The translations under genes were made by a program, and so were the position numbers. A model generated the notes under the pieces. It saw only the letters and a list, made by a program, of their open reading frames with translations. It searched no databases and had not been told where the DNA came from. Shown in pieces: positions 23,647 through 31,667 of a stretch of 38,619 nt of DNA; positions within the stretch are counted from its first letter, which is position 1; each line of letters opens with the position of its first letter. Origin of the DNA: DATJPD01 sp036394195 (lineage in GTDB: Bacteria > Pseudomonadota > Alphaproteobacteria > CACIAM-22H2); contig DASWFO010000238.1 in the NCBI GenBank assembly GCA_036394195.1, positions 1-38,619 on the forward strand, written 5' to 3'.

Positions 23647-25314
23647 ATGACCGACATTGCCTCGTCCCGCACCGAATCCCTGGCCTGGCCGCGCGGTCTC
23701 GCCCTTTTGCTGGCGTTCGTCCTGTTCACCCTGGTGCTGCGGCCGGCGGCGCATGTGTACGACATGCCGCAAACCGAGGACGGCTATTACGCGCTGAGCG
23801 TCGCCCGCAATCTCGCCGAAGGCCACGGCCTCACCATCGACGGCGTTCACCTGACCAACGGCTTCCAGCCGCTGTTCACGATGCTCGAGGCCGGCGCGTT
23901 CCGGGTCGCCAAGGGCGATGAGATCCTCGCCATGCGCCTCGTGATGGCGCTGGGCTGGCTGTTCCATATCGCCGGGGCCGTGCTGATCGGCTTGATCGCG
24001 CGCGACGCGTGGCCGGCCCGCTACGGTGACACCGAACGCCAGCTGCGCGCCGGTCTCGCCGCCTTCCTCTATCTCGCGGCGCCCTTGATGCTGAACCACG
24101 CCTATAACGGGCTCGAGACTGGTTCGGTTCTGTTCTTCTATGCGGCCGCGGCGCGGTGGATGCAGACCGGGCGCGATCGCAGCTGGGCCGGCCTCGCCGG
24201 ATTCGGCGTGCTGATCGGCTTGCTGGTGCTCGCCCGGATCGATGCCGGGTTCGTCGCCGCAGCCCTCGGGCTGAACGAGCTGCGGCGCGCCGCGAAGCGC
24301 GGCCTGATCCATGCGCTGGCACGCGGCGCCGTGCTGGGAGGGGTGGCCCTTGTCGTCTCGAGCCCGTGGTGGCTCTACAACACCGTCTATTTCGGCTCAC
24401 CGATGCCGACCAGCGGGACGGCCCAGCAGGCCTGGGCGCTCGAATGGCTGCGCCTCGAACATGCCGAGTGGGCACTCCGCGTGGTGCTGGTCCCGTGGAT
24501 CTTCGCCGGCGCGCATGAGAGCGACGTCTCGATCAACGTGCCGATTCCGTTCGGGCCCGGTTACATGACCATGACGGCGATCGGCTTTGTGCGGACGCTG
24601 GTGGTCGCCGCCGTCGCGGCTCTGCTCTGGCGCGCGGCGCGGCGGGGCGCGCTGCGGCGTGATCTGGCGGCGGCGGCGCCCGAAGAAGCCTTGCGGGCGC
24701 GCCGCAGCCTGGAGTTCGCGATCTGCTTCGGCTGCGGCTTCGCGGCTCTGGTCGTCTATTACACGTCGTCCTTCGTCGCCTACTGGTTCTACTACCGCTA
24801 CTTCGCGCCCTTGGCGCTATTCGCCTTCGTGATCGTGCCGATTGTCGCAGCGCGCGGCGTGGCGAGCGGCCGGGTGCGGTGGAGCGCCATCACCGTCGCC
24901 AGCCTGCTTGTCGTGCAGCTCGCGACCCTCACCTGCCTCGGCCTGTTCGGGCGCGGACTGGGCGGCAACACCGTCTATCACGACCAGGTGGCGCTGGTGC
25001 GCGACCATGTGCCGCCGGGCGACGCCGTCGCCGCCGGCCAGGCCGGCACCCTCGGATTTTTCCGCGACCGGGTGTTCAACACCGACGGCAAGGTCAATCG
25101 CGAGGCTCTCGCTTACCAGGACCACATGTGGGACTACCTCCAGGCGAACCACGTGAAATGGTTCGTCGACTGGCCGTTTTATGTGAACAAGTATCTGGGC
25201 GTGCCGCTCGATGCTGTGGGCGACCGGCCGGTGCCCGAGGCGCATGGCTGGCGGCTGAAGGCCGAGCGCAATTACTTCTTCCTGTACGAATACACCGGCC
25301 CCGCCGAACGTTAA
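23647..25314 (+). CDS. GT-C membrane glycosyltransferase (polyprenyl-phosphate-sugar dependent)
   Basis: A 555-aa inner-membrane protein with about 9-11 helices and a C-terminal soluble part (about residues 440-555). The first periplasmic loop after helix 1 reads TEDGYYALSVARNLAEGHGL and then TNGFQPLF; an acidic ED in this loop with the R-N-x-x-x-G-x-G-L pattern is shared with GT-C enzymes such as AftB and relatives. Such enzymes take a sugar from polyprenyl phosphate at the periplasmic face. It is divergent from the DPA-like operon, so an arabinofuranose donor is a fair inference, but the acceptor is unknown. No clear ribosome site precedes the ATG. Confidence 0.75.
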   Translation: MTDIASSRTESLAWPRGLALLLAFVLFTLVLRPAAHVYDMPQTEDGYYALSVARNLAEGHGLTIDGVHLTNGFQPLFTMLEAGAFRVAKGDEILAMRLVMALGWLFHIAGAVLIGLIARDAWPARYGDTERQLRAGLAAFLYLAAPLMLNHAYNGLETGSVLFFYAAAARWMQTGRDRSWAGLAGFGVLIGLLVLARIDAGFVAAALGLNELRRAAKRGLIHALARGAVLGGVALVVSSPWWLYNTVYFGSPMPTSGTAQQAWALEWLRLEHAEWALRVVLVPWIFAGAHESDVSINVPIPFGPGYMTMTAIGFVRTLVVAAVAALLWRAARRGALRRDLAAAAPEEALRARRSLEFAICFGCGFAALVVYYTSSFVAYWFYYRYFAPLALFAFVIVPIVAARGVASGRVRWSAITVASLLVVQLATLTCLGLFGRGLGGNTVYHDQVALVRDHVPPGDAVAAGQAGTLGFFRDRVFNTDGKVNREALAYQDHMWDYLQANHVKWFVDWPFYVNKYLGVPLDAVGDRPVPEAHGWRLKAERNYFFLYEYTGPAER

Positions 25315-25367
25315 CGATGAGCCGGCCGTTAACAAACGGTCGCAACTGCATTCTACCTTTGGACAGG

Positions 25368-25395
25368 TTGTGCGGTCGGCGACGGCCGCTATCGT
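25368..25395 (+). promoter_or_regulatory. candidate internal promoter of the second GT-C gene
   Basis: TTGTGC (25368-25373), 16 nt, TATCGT (25390-25395). It lies inside the open frame that starts at ATG 25317, which argues for a later start codon. Confidence 0.3.
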
Positions 25396-25436
25396 GGGCC
25401 GTTAAAAGGCTTCTAAAGAGCGCCGGGAGCACGCCG

Positions 25437-27158
25437 TTGGTCGTCGACACTGCAGGGCCGCGCACGCGGGCCGGATCGCCGGCGCCGGCCGAGCGACTCT
25501 ACCGCTGGGCGACCTTCGGCGTCCTGGCCGTCGCCCTGGCGATCGTGCTGGCCACCTTCCAGGACTACGGCGTCACCTGGGACGAGCATTATCACGACAC
25601 GTACGGCAAATATCTGCTAGCGTACTACCTCTCGGGCTTCCGCGATACTGCGGCGCTGACCTATCACAATTTGTGGCTTTATGGCGGCGCGTTCGACGCA
25701 CCGACGGCCCTCGCCAAGCGCCTCCTGCCGTTCGGCGACTTCGAGACCCAGCACCTGATGATCGCGCTGACCGGCCTTCTGGGCGTGCTGGGATGCTCGC
25801 GCATCGCGGCGTTCCTCGGCGGTGCCCGCGCCGGCTTCTGGGCCGCCGTGTTCCTGCTGCTGACGCCGCTCTGGTACGGGCACATGTTCAACAACCCGAA
25901 GGACATTCCCTTCGCCGCCGGAATGACCTGGGCGCTCTACTACACAATACGCGCCGCCCCGCTCCTGCCCAACGTGCCGGCGAGCCTCGTGGCGCGGCTC
26001 GGAGTTGCCCTGGGGCTCGCCTTCGGCGTGCGGATCGCCGCCGTGTTCGCGCTGATCTACCTGGCGATCACCGGGCTCGCCTGGTTCGCCTGGCGCTGGC
26101 AGGACGGCGGGCGCCAGACCGCGATCCGCGAGTTAGGCCAGGCCGTGTCGCGCGTCGTCCTGCCGGCCGGCGTCATTGCATACGCGATCATGCTTGCCGC
26201 CTGGCCGTGGGCGCAGCACGGCCCGTTCTTGCGGCCGTTCGAGGCGACCTGGATCTTTTCGCACAGCCCGTGGGACATCGACACGCTGTTCGAGGGGCGG
26301 CTGGTGAACTCGCTGCACCTGCCCGCGGACTACATGGCGGTGTATTTCGCCATCAAAACGCCCGAGATCGTGCTGGTGCTGCTGGCCCTCTCGGCGGTGC
26401 TGGTCGCGGCGGCGCTGGTGCGCAGCCGCGCCCTGCCGGCCTGGACGGAAGCGGGCGGACATGTCGTCCTCGGCGTCGCGTTCCTGTTTCCGTTCCTGTT
26501 CTTCGTCGCTTTCCGGCCGGTGGCGTATGACTGCATCCGCCACTTCCTGTTCGTCTTCCCCGCGATCGCGGCGATCGCCGCCCTGGCGTTCGACCGGATC
26601 CTCGACGGCATCCGCACGCAGCCGGCGGCCTTCCGCGCCAGCTTTGCTGCGGTCGTGCTGGGCTATCTCGGCTGGCACACCACGCTCATGGCCGGGCTGC
26701 ATCCCGACCAATACGTCTATTACAACGCGCTGGTCGGCGGCGTGGAGGGCGCGCAGACTCGCTTCGAGCTCGATTACTGGGGGAACTCGTATCGCGAGGC
26801 GGTGAAGCGGCTTGCCGCGTATGTGCACGACGAGGAGCGCCGCACCGGAGTTGCCCGGACCTATCAGGTGATGGTGTGCGCCGAGGGCACGTCGGCGGCC
26901 TATTTCTTTCCCAAGGATATGGTCCTCGCCCGCAACGACCGCGAGGCGGATTTCTACCTGTCGGTGACCCGGCTCGGCTGCGACAAGGAGTACGACGGCG
27001 ACACGATCATCGCCGTCGAGCGCGACGATGCGGTCCTATCGCTGGTCAAGGATCGACGACATCTTCGCGCGTCGGCGCCCGAACGGCTGGAGGAGCGTCA
27101 CGTGCCGGGCGCCATGGTCGAAGCGGAACACCCCGGCTTGGCGCCGCCGACGCCGTGA
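25437..27158 (+). CDS. GT39/ArnT-like GT-C membrane glycosyltransferase
   Basis: About 573 aa with some 10-12 transmembrane helices. The first loop carries YGVTWDEHYHDTYGKYLL, the Asp-Glu motif of PMT/ArnT-type enzymes that use polyprenyl-phosphate sugars; further on are FNNPKDIPFAAGMTWALYY and DCIRHFLFVFPAI. The start is uncertain: TTG at 25437 has GGGAG 7-8 nt upstream and sits just before conserved-looking sequence, while ATG 25317 (2 nt after the previous stop) would add 40 odd residues containing a promoter-like segment. Its 3' end overlaps the convergent GT2 gene by 113 bp. Probable role: the transferase that uses the sugar lipid made by the neighbouring GT2 enzyme. Confidence 0.78.
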   Translation: MVVDTAGPRTRAGSPAPAERLYRWATFGVLAVALAIVLATFQDYGVTWDEHYHDTYGKYLLAYYLSGFRDTAALTYHNLWLYGGAFDAPTALAKRLLPFGDFETQHLMIALTGLLGVLGCSRIAAFLGGARAGFWAAVFLLLTPLWYGHMFNNPKDIPFAAGMTWALYYTIRAAPLLPNVPASLVARLGVALGLAFGVRIAAVFALIYLAITGLAWFAWRWQDGGRQTAIRELGQAVSRVVLPAGVIAYAIMLAAWPWAQHGPFLRPFEATWIFSHSPWDIDTLFEGRLVNSLHLPADYMAVYFAIKTPEIVLVLLALSAVLVAAALVRSRALPAWTEAGGHVVLGVAFLFPFLFFVAFRPVAYDCIRHFLFVFPAIAAIAALAFDRILDGIRTQPAAFRASFAAVVLGYLGWHTTLMAGLHPDQYVYYNALVGGVEGAQTRFELDYWGNSYREAVKRLAAYVHDEERRTGVARTYQVMVCAEGTSAAYFFPKDMVLARNDREADFYLSVTRLGCDKEYDGDTIIAVERDDAVLSLVKDRRHLRASAPERLEERHVPGAMVEAEHPGLAPPTP

Positions 27159-28128
27159 GGCGGTCGGCTCCGTCCGTGCCGAACCCCTCGCGGTCGCTGA
27201 CGACGTAGAGGGGCCGCCGCTTCACCTCCGCGAACACCCGGCCGAGATAGGCGCCGAACAGGCCGAGGGTCAGGAGCTGGATGCTGCCCAGCAGCAGCAC
27301 CGCGACGATAACCGAGGCATAGCCCGGGACGTCGCGGCCGAAGATCAGGGTGCGGATCACGAAGAACACGGCCAGCAGGAACGACGGCACGGCGAGCACC
27401 GCGCCTATATAGCCGGCAACGACCAATGGGAAGGTGCTGAAGCTCGCGATCCCGTCGACGGCGAACGCGATCAGCCGATGCAGCGACCAGCTGGTGTCTC
27501 CGGCCCGCCGTTCGGCCACTTCATACTCAACGCCGGTGTGACGGAAGCCGACCCAGGCGAACAGGCCCTTCATGAAGCGGGCGCGCTCGGGCAACTCGTT
27601 GAGGACGTCGACGACGCGGCGGTCGAGCAGACGGAAATCCCCGGCTCCCGGCGGCATGTGGACGTCGGCGAGATGCGAAAAGACCCGATAGAAGGTGCGG
27701 CTGGCGAGGCGGCGCAGCGGCGAATCCGTGGTCCGCTCGCGGCGCACCCCGTAGACCATGTCATAGCCCTCGCGCCACTTGGCCAGGAACTCGCCGATCA
27801 CCTCGGGCGGGTGCTGCAGATCGGCGTCGATCGGCACCACGGCCCGGCCCAAGCTGTGCGCGAGCCCGCAGGCGAGCGCCACGTCCTTGCCGAAATTGCG
27901 CGACAGGCGCACCAGGCGCAGCCGCTCGTCGGCTCGGCTGCGCTCGACCAGGCGGGCCCAGCTGTCGTCGCGGCTGCCGTCATCGACGCACACGATCTCC
28001 GTGGCCATGCCGAGCCGGTCGAGCACGGGATCGAGGCGCGCGAAGAAGGCCGCGAGGTTCTGCGCCTCGTTGAAGATCGGCACGACAATGGACAAGTCGG
28101 GGGACAATTCGGGCATGTCCGGGGTCAC
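27046..28128 (-). CDS. GT2 polyprenyl-phosphate glycosyltransferase (ArnC/GtrB/FlmF2-like)
   Basis: About 360 aa. The N-terminal GT-A domain has LSIVVPIFNEAQNL, VDDGSRDDSW and the donor-binding DADLQHPPE. Two C-terminal membrane helices (about residues 235-260 and 270-295) fit the DPM1/ArnC group, which loads a sugar from a nucleotide donor onto polyprenyl phosphate at the cytosolic face. The GTG at 28128 has GGGAGG with 6-nt spacing and was preferred to ATG 28116. The C-terminal 38 residues run into the opposite-strand GT-C gene. It is divergent from a YdjC/ChbG-type deacetylase gene. Confidence 0.85.
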   Translation of the reverse strand: MTPDMPELSPDLSIVVPIFNEAQNLAAFFARLDPVLDRLGMATEIVCVDDGSRDDSWARLVERSRADERLRLVRLSRNFGKDVALACGLAHSLGRAVVPIDADLQHPPEVIGEFLAKWREGYDMVYGVRRERTTDSPLRRLASRTFYRVFSHLADVHMPPGAGDFRLLDRRVVDVLNELPERARFMKGLFAWVGFRHTGVEYEVAERRAGDTSWSLHRLIAFAVDGIASFSTFPLVVAGYIGAVLAVPSFLLAVFFVIRTLIFGRDVPGYASVIVAVLLLGSIQLLTLGLFGAYLGRVFAEVKRRPLYVVSDREGFGTDGADRLTASAAPSRGVPLRPWRPARDAPPAVRAPTREDVVDP

Positions 28129-28213
28129 CGGCCTCCTCCCGCGGCACAAATTTCGGGTATCCTCCCGCGCGAGCAGAACCCGGTCAACCCGCCTGACCCC
28201 ATCCGAAAGTGCC

Positions 28214-29050
28214 ATGCCGCTGCGTTTGATCCTGTGCGCCGACGACTATGCGATCGCCCCCGGCGTGTCGCACGGCATCCTGCGGCTGATCCTGGCCGGA
28301 CGGCTCACCGCCACCAATTGCCTGACCGTGAGCCGCTTCTGGCCCGAACACGCAGCCTGGCTCAAGCCGCATACCGACAAGGCCGATATCGGCCTTCACC
28401 TGGCTCTGACCATGCTGCGGCCGCTCGGCGCCATGCCGCGCACTTGTCCGGACGGGCGCTTGCCGCAGATTCGCGACCTCACGATCGCGGCGTGGCTCGG
28501 GCGGCTCGAGCTTGGCGAGATCGCGGCCGAACTCGGCCGACAGCTCGATGCGTTCGAGGCCGAGTTCGGGCGGCCACCGGCGTTCCTCGACGGCCATCAA
28601 CACGTGCACCAGCTGCCGGGAATCCGCGACGTGGTTCTCGATTTGTGGAAACGCCGGCTCTCCGGGAGCGGCACCTGGTTGCGCCGGACCGACGAGCCGA
28701 TGTCGACCGTTCTCGAACGACGCGTCGAGCGCAGCAAAGCAGCCATCATTTCGCTGTTGGGTCGCGGTCTCGGGCGCATGGCGCGCGCCCGCGACATTCC
28801 GACCAACGACAGCTTCGCCGGCGTGCAGGATTTTTCCGGCCGGGTGCCCTACGCAAAGCTGTTCGAGCGCTTCCTCCTGGGGGCCGGCGGCCGGCATCTC
28901 GTCATGTGCCATCCCGGTTATGTCGATCAGGACCTGCGCGCGGTCGATGACGTCACCGACGCGCGCGAAGAGGAACTGGCGTTTTTCGAAAGTGCCGCCT
29001 TTCCAGAGATGGTCGCACGGCACGGGCTGAGCTTGGGGCGGTTCGCCTAA
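28214..29050 (+). CDS. YdjC/ChbG-family carbohydrate deacetylase (NaxD/HpnK-like)
   Basis: A 278-aa metal-dependent deacetylase. The metal site starts with LCADDYAIAPGVSHGI, then IGLHLAL, DGHQHVHQLPGI (His-x-His) and MCHPGYVD. Family members remove N-acetyl groups from chito-sugars (ChbG), from polyprenyl-phosphate GalNAc (NaxD of Francisella and Bordetella) or in hopanoid synthesis (HpnK). Beside a DPM1-type GT2 gene and an ArnT-like gene, a NaxD-like role on a sugar lipid is the best inference. There is no signal peptide, so it acts in the cytosol. It starts 85 bp from the GTG of the divergent GT2 gene. Confidence 0.85.
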   Translation: MPLRLILCADDYAIAPGVSHGILRLILAGRLTATNCLTVSRFWPEHAAWLKPHTDKADIGLHLALTMLRPLGAMPRTCPDGRLPQIRDLTIAAWLGRLELGEIAAELGRQLDAFEAEFGRPPAFLDGHQHVHQLPGIRDVVLDLWKRRLSGSGTWLRRTDEPMSTVLERRVERSKAAIISLLGRGLGRMARARDIPTNDSFAGVQDFSGRVPYAKLFERFLLGAGGRHLVMCHPGYVDQDLRAVDDVTDAREEELAFFESAAFPEMVARHGLSLGRFA

Positions 29051-29057
29051 GCGAGCG

Positions 29058-29759
29058 TCAATGCGCCGGGCGGCCGATATAGGTCCGACGCGCGCGGTGA
29101 AAGCCGAGGTTGCGCGGATACGCTTCGGTGGCGAAACCGGCGCTGCGCAGCAGCGCCGTGATCTCCTGTTCGGTGTACACCGACAGGCCGAGGCGGCGGC
29201 GGAGACCCCGGTAATCCGAAAATAACGTCGTGGCGAGGCCGGCCAGGGCGGCGAGGAAGAACCCGTGCTGCCACGCCGTCGTCAGCAGGGCCTGGATGTC
29301 GTCGAGCAGACGCGCATCGGGCGGGATCACATCGGCGATCACCAGCATGCCCGTCCCGGCAAGCTTCCGCCGCCAGCCGCGGAACAGATCGGGCAGTGCG
29401 GCGCGGTCGACATATTGGATGACCGAGAACACAACGAACACATCGATAGAGCCGTCCGGCAGCGCCAGTAGGCCCGGCTCGTCCAGCACTGTGATGTTGG
29501 GCACCGGGGAAAAGCGCGTGGCGAGGCGCGCCCGCACCGACGGCGCGCCATCGTACAGATAGAGACGGCCGGCGCGCGCGGCGACCCGCGCCGCATCCAG
29601 CGCCTCGCCGCAGCCGAAGTCGAACACGGTCGAACCGCGGCGCTGGGGAAGGACGGCCAGGATCTCGTCGGCGATGTGGGCGTAATGAACGCGCAAATGC
29701 CGGTCATTGACATAGATGCTATGCGGCCGGTCCCAAAAGCGCAGCCAGGACTCAGCCAT
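29058..29759 (-). CDS. class I SAM-dependent methyltransferase
   Basis: A 233-aa protein with the Rossmann methyltransferase core: motif I TVFDFGCGEALDAARVA, the acidic YLYDGAPS strand, then DVFVVFSVIQYV and GMLVIADVIPP. A hydrophobic stretch near residues 165-185 (FFLAALAGLATTLF) suggests membrane contact. The substrate is not evident; the neighbourhood suggests a glycan or lipid. The ATG (29759) overlaps the stop of the mug-like gene by 8 nt, so it is the third gene of a coupled minus-strand operon. Confidence 0.8.
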   Translation of the reverse strand: MAESWLRFWDRPHSIYVNDRHLRVHYAHIADEILAVLPQRRGSTVFDFGCGEALDAARVAARAGRLYLYDGAPSVRARLATRFSPVPNITVLDEPGLLALPDGSIDVFVVFSVIQYVDRAALPDLFRGWRRKLAGTGMLVIADVIPPDARLLDDIQALLTTAWQHGFFLAALAGLATTLFSDYRGLRRRLGLSVYTEQEITALLRSAGFATEAYPRNLGFHRARRTYIGRPAH

Positions 29760-30273
29760 GCGGCGACTGGCTGCGCAGGAACGCCGCGAGGGCGTCCCAG
29801 CAATCGGGCTTCCAGTGCGGATGCGCCCGCGCCGACGGCGAGCACAGCACGAAGACCTCGGTGGCCTCCCACGGCTCGGCCTGGCGGCCGAGCGGCAAAT
29901 CACCGGTTGCGCAGCCGTAGAAATAGGACGCGGACCGCTTGCCGACGAAGGCCAGCGTTTTCGGCCGGTGCCGGCGCAGCTTCGAGCGCAGCAATGCGAC
30001 ATCGCGCGGGGTGACGACGATCTTGTCGTCCATTCCGGATTGCGTCTTCGCGACGTCGGTGATCCCGATGCCGAGCGCCGGCAATTGGCGGAACTGCTGC
30101 GGCGTGAAGTCGGCCGGGACGAGGCCGATTGTCTTCAGCGTTGGCCAGAACTTGTTGTTGGGGCCGACATAGGGCGTCTTTTCGCGGGCCGATTTGGGCC
30201 CGGCCGCCATGCCGCAGAACAACACGGACAGCCCCGGGCACAACACGTCGTCAATCGTGGTTCGGCCTCGCAT
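29752..30273 (-). CDS. Mug/TDG-type mismatch-specific DNA glycosylase, atypical active site
   Basis: A 173-aa uracil-DNA glycosylase superfamily protein, close in layout to Mug: CPGLSVLFCGMAAG, YVGPNNKFWPTL, the GIGITDVAK strand and a late LCSPSARAH in place of the Mug NPSGLSR loop. The first motif of Mug (GINPG, with catalytic Asn) is here GMAAG, so Ala23 replaces the Asn. The ATG at 30273 follows the dehydrogenase stop by 4 nt; the open frame to 30285 would use TTG. It is the middle gene of the operon. It may be a variant specificity (for example hypoxanthine- or ethenocytosine-type) rather than a dead enzyme. Confidence 0.8.
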   Translation of the reverse strand: MRGRTTIDDVLCPGLSVLFCGMAAGPKSAREKTPYVGPNNKFWPTLKTIGLVPADFTPQQFRQLPALGIGITDVAKTQSGMDDKIVVTPRDVALLRSKLRRHRPKTLAFVGKRSASYFYGCATGDLPLGRQAEPWEATEVFVLCSPSARAHPHWKPDCWDALAAFLRSQSPHG

Positions 30274-30277
30274 GCCG

Positions 30278-31510
30278 CTATTCAATCAGCCGCGCCCCGC
30301 GCTCGCGAGTGAAATAATTCCAGATCCATTGCGTGGTGACGATCACCCGGTTCTCGAATCCAACCAGCAACACGATGTGGATGATGCCCCACATCAGCCA
30401 GGCGAGCCGGCCGGTCAAGCGCCACCAGCCGAAATCGAATACCGCGGCGTGCCGTCCGATGACGGCGGTGTTGCCGCGATTGTGGAAGCGGAACGGCGGC
30501 AGCGGCGTGCCGTCCGAGAGGTTGCGCGCCAGGGCCCGCCCCAGATGTCGGCCTTGCTGCTGGGCCACCTGTGCCAGGCCAGGAAGCGGCTTGCCGTCGG
30601 CGCCGGCGCAGACCACGGTGTCGCCGAGCGCGTAAACGCCGGGACGGTCAGGCACGGAGAGGTCGGGTGCGACCGAGATCCGCCCCGCCTTGTCCGCCGG
30701 CACGCCCAGCCAGCGCGCCGCCGCCGAGGCGGCCATTCCGGCCGCCCACAGGACCGTTCCCGCCGGAATCCGCTCGGCGCCCAGGCACACGCTCTCCTCG
30801 TCGATCGCCGTAACTGCCTGCCCGGTGCGCACGGTGACGCCCAGGCCCTCCAGCGCCCGCACGGCATAAGCCGAGAGATGATCCGGAAAGCCCGCCAGTA
30901 CCCGCGGGCCGGCTTCGATCAGGAGAATCCGGGTGGCGCGCGGATCGATCCGGCGGAAATCGTTCTTCAGCGTCCAGCGCGTAAGCTCGGCGACCGCACC
31001 GGCGAGCTCCACGCCGGTCGGACCGCCGCCGACGATGACGCAGGTCATGAGCTGACGCCGGCGATCCGGGTCGATCTCGATTTCGGCGAACTCGAACGCC
31101 CGCAGCAGCTTCGCGCGCACCGTGCGGGCGTCGGCGAGCGTCTTCAGCCCGGGCGCGATCTCGGCCCACTCGTCGTGGCCGAACCAGCTGTAGCTGGCCC
31201 CGGTTGCGAGGACCAGGCGGTCCCAGTCCACCGGGGGCTCGTTTTCGACCAGGACCCGCCGCTCAGCGACATCGACCCCGGTCACCGTGCCCAGGCGGAC
31301 CTCGACGTTGTCGTAGCGGGCGAGGACGTGGCGAAGCGGCGAGGCGATATGCGCCGGCGACAGCGCCGCCGTCGCGACCTGATAAAGGAGCGGCTGGAAC
31401 AGGTGGTAGTTGCGCTTGTCGATGAGGACGACCCGGTGCGCAGTTCCGGCCAGAGCCTGCGCGCACGCCAAGCCGCCGAATCCACCGCCCACGATGGCGA
31501 CCGTCGTCAT
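30278..31510 (-). CDS. type II NADH dehydrogenase-like FAD oxidoreductase
   Basis: A 410-aa two-dinucleotide-fold flavoprotein. FAD site: VAIVGGGFGGLACAQALAG; NAD site: CVIVGGGPTGVELAGAVAE; second FAD contact: RPGVYALGDTVV; and the quinone-side AQVAQQQGRHLGRAL. A C-terminal membrane-binding region (RLAWLMWGIIHIVLLVGF) fits non-proton-pumping NADH:quinone reductase (Ndh), which sits on the cytosolic face of the inner membrane. It is the first gene of the operon with the Mug-like and methyltransferase genes. Confidence 0.9.
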   Translation of the reverse strand: MTTVAIVGGGFGGLACAQALAGTAHRVVLIDKRNYHLFQPLLYQVATAALSPAHIASPLRHVLARYDNVEVRLGTVTGVDVAERRVLVENEPPVDWDRLVLATGASYSWFGHDEWAEIAPGLKTLADARTVRAKLLRAFEFAEIEIDPDRRRQLMTCVIVGGGPTGVELAGAVAELTRWTLKNDFRRIDPRATRILLIEAGPRVLAGFPDHLSAYAVRALEGLGVTVRTGQAVTAIDEESVCLGAERIPAGTVLWAAGMAASAAARWLGVPADKAGRISVAPDLSVPDRPGVYALGDTVVCAGADGKPLPGLAQVAQQQGRHLGRALARNLSDGTPLPPFRFHNRGNTAVIGRHAAVFDFGWWRLTGRLAWLMWGIIHIVLLVGFENRVIVTTQWIWNYFTRERGARLIE

Positions 31511-31544
31511 GGCTCAACCCGGCCTAAATGTACACTCTAGGGGC

Positions 31545-31587
31545 CATGCTTCGTGACGCGGCGCTTCGCGCCACTTCCAGCATGAGG
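31545..31587. repeat. extragenic palindromic repeat, copy 1
   Basis: CATGCT (31545-31550) and AGCATG (31579-31584) form the outer stem, with an inner GGCGC-TTC-GCGCC hairpin. It resembles the common alphaproteobacterial extragenic repeat with a CTTCG-GACGC ... AGCATGAGG layout. Confidence 0.55.
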
Positions 31588-31613
31588 CACATTACAATTG
31601 GCATGACCGGCGT

Positions 31614-31665
31614 CCTCAGCCTGAGGAGCGACCCTGAGCTTTGCGAAGGGGTGCGTCTCGAAGGC
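31614..31665. repeat. extragenic palindromic repeat, copy 2
   Basis: It begins with CCTCAGCCTGAGG, continues AGCGACCCTGAGCTTTGCG and ends GTGCGTCTCGAAGG, right up to the dnaJ stop. The pattern (TGAGGAGCGACC... GTCTCGAAGG) is in the style of repeats scattered through many alphaproteobacterial genomes, and it is oriented opposite to copy 1. Confidence 0.55.
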
Positions 31666-31667
31666 CG

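Noticed and set aside
23496..23765. 90-residue N-terminal extension of the UbiA-like protein
   Set aside because: It would cross the divergent promoter region and the start of the GT-C gene; it is basic, low-quality sequence with no membrane helix.
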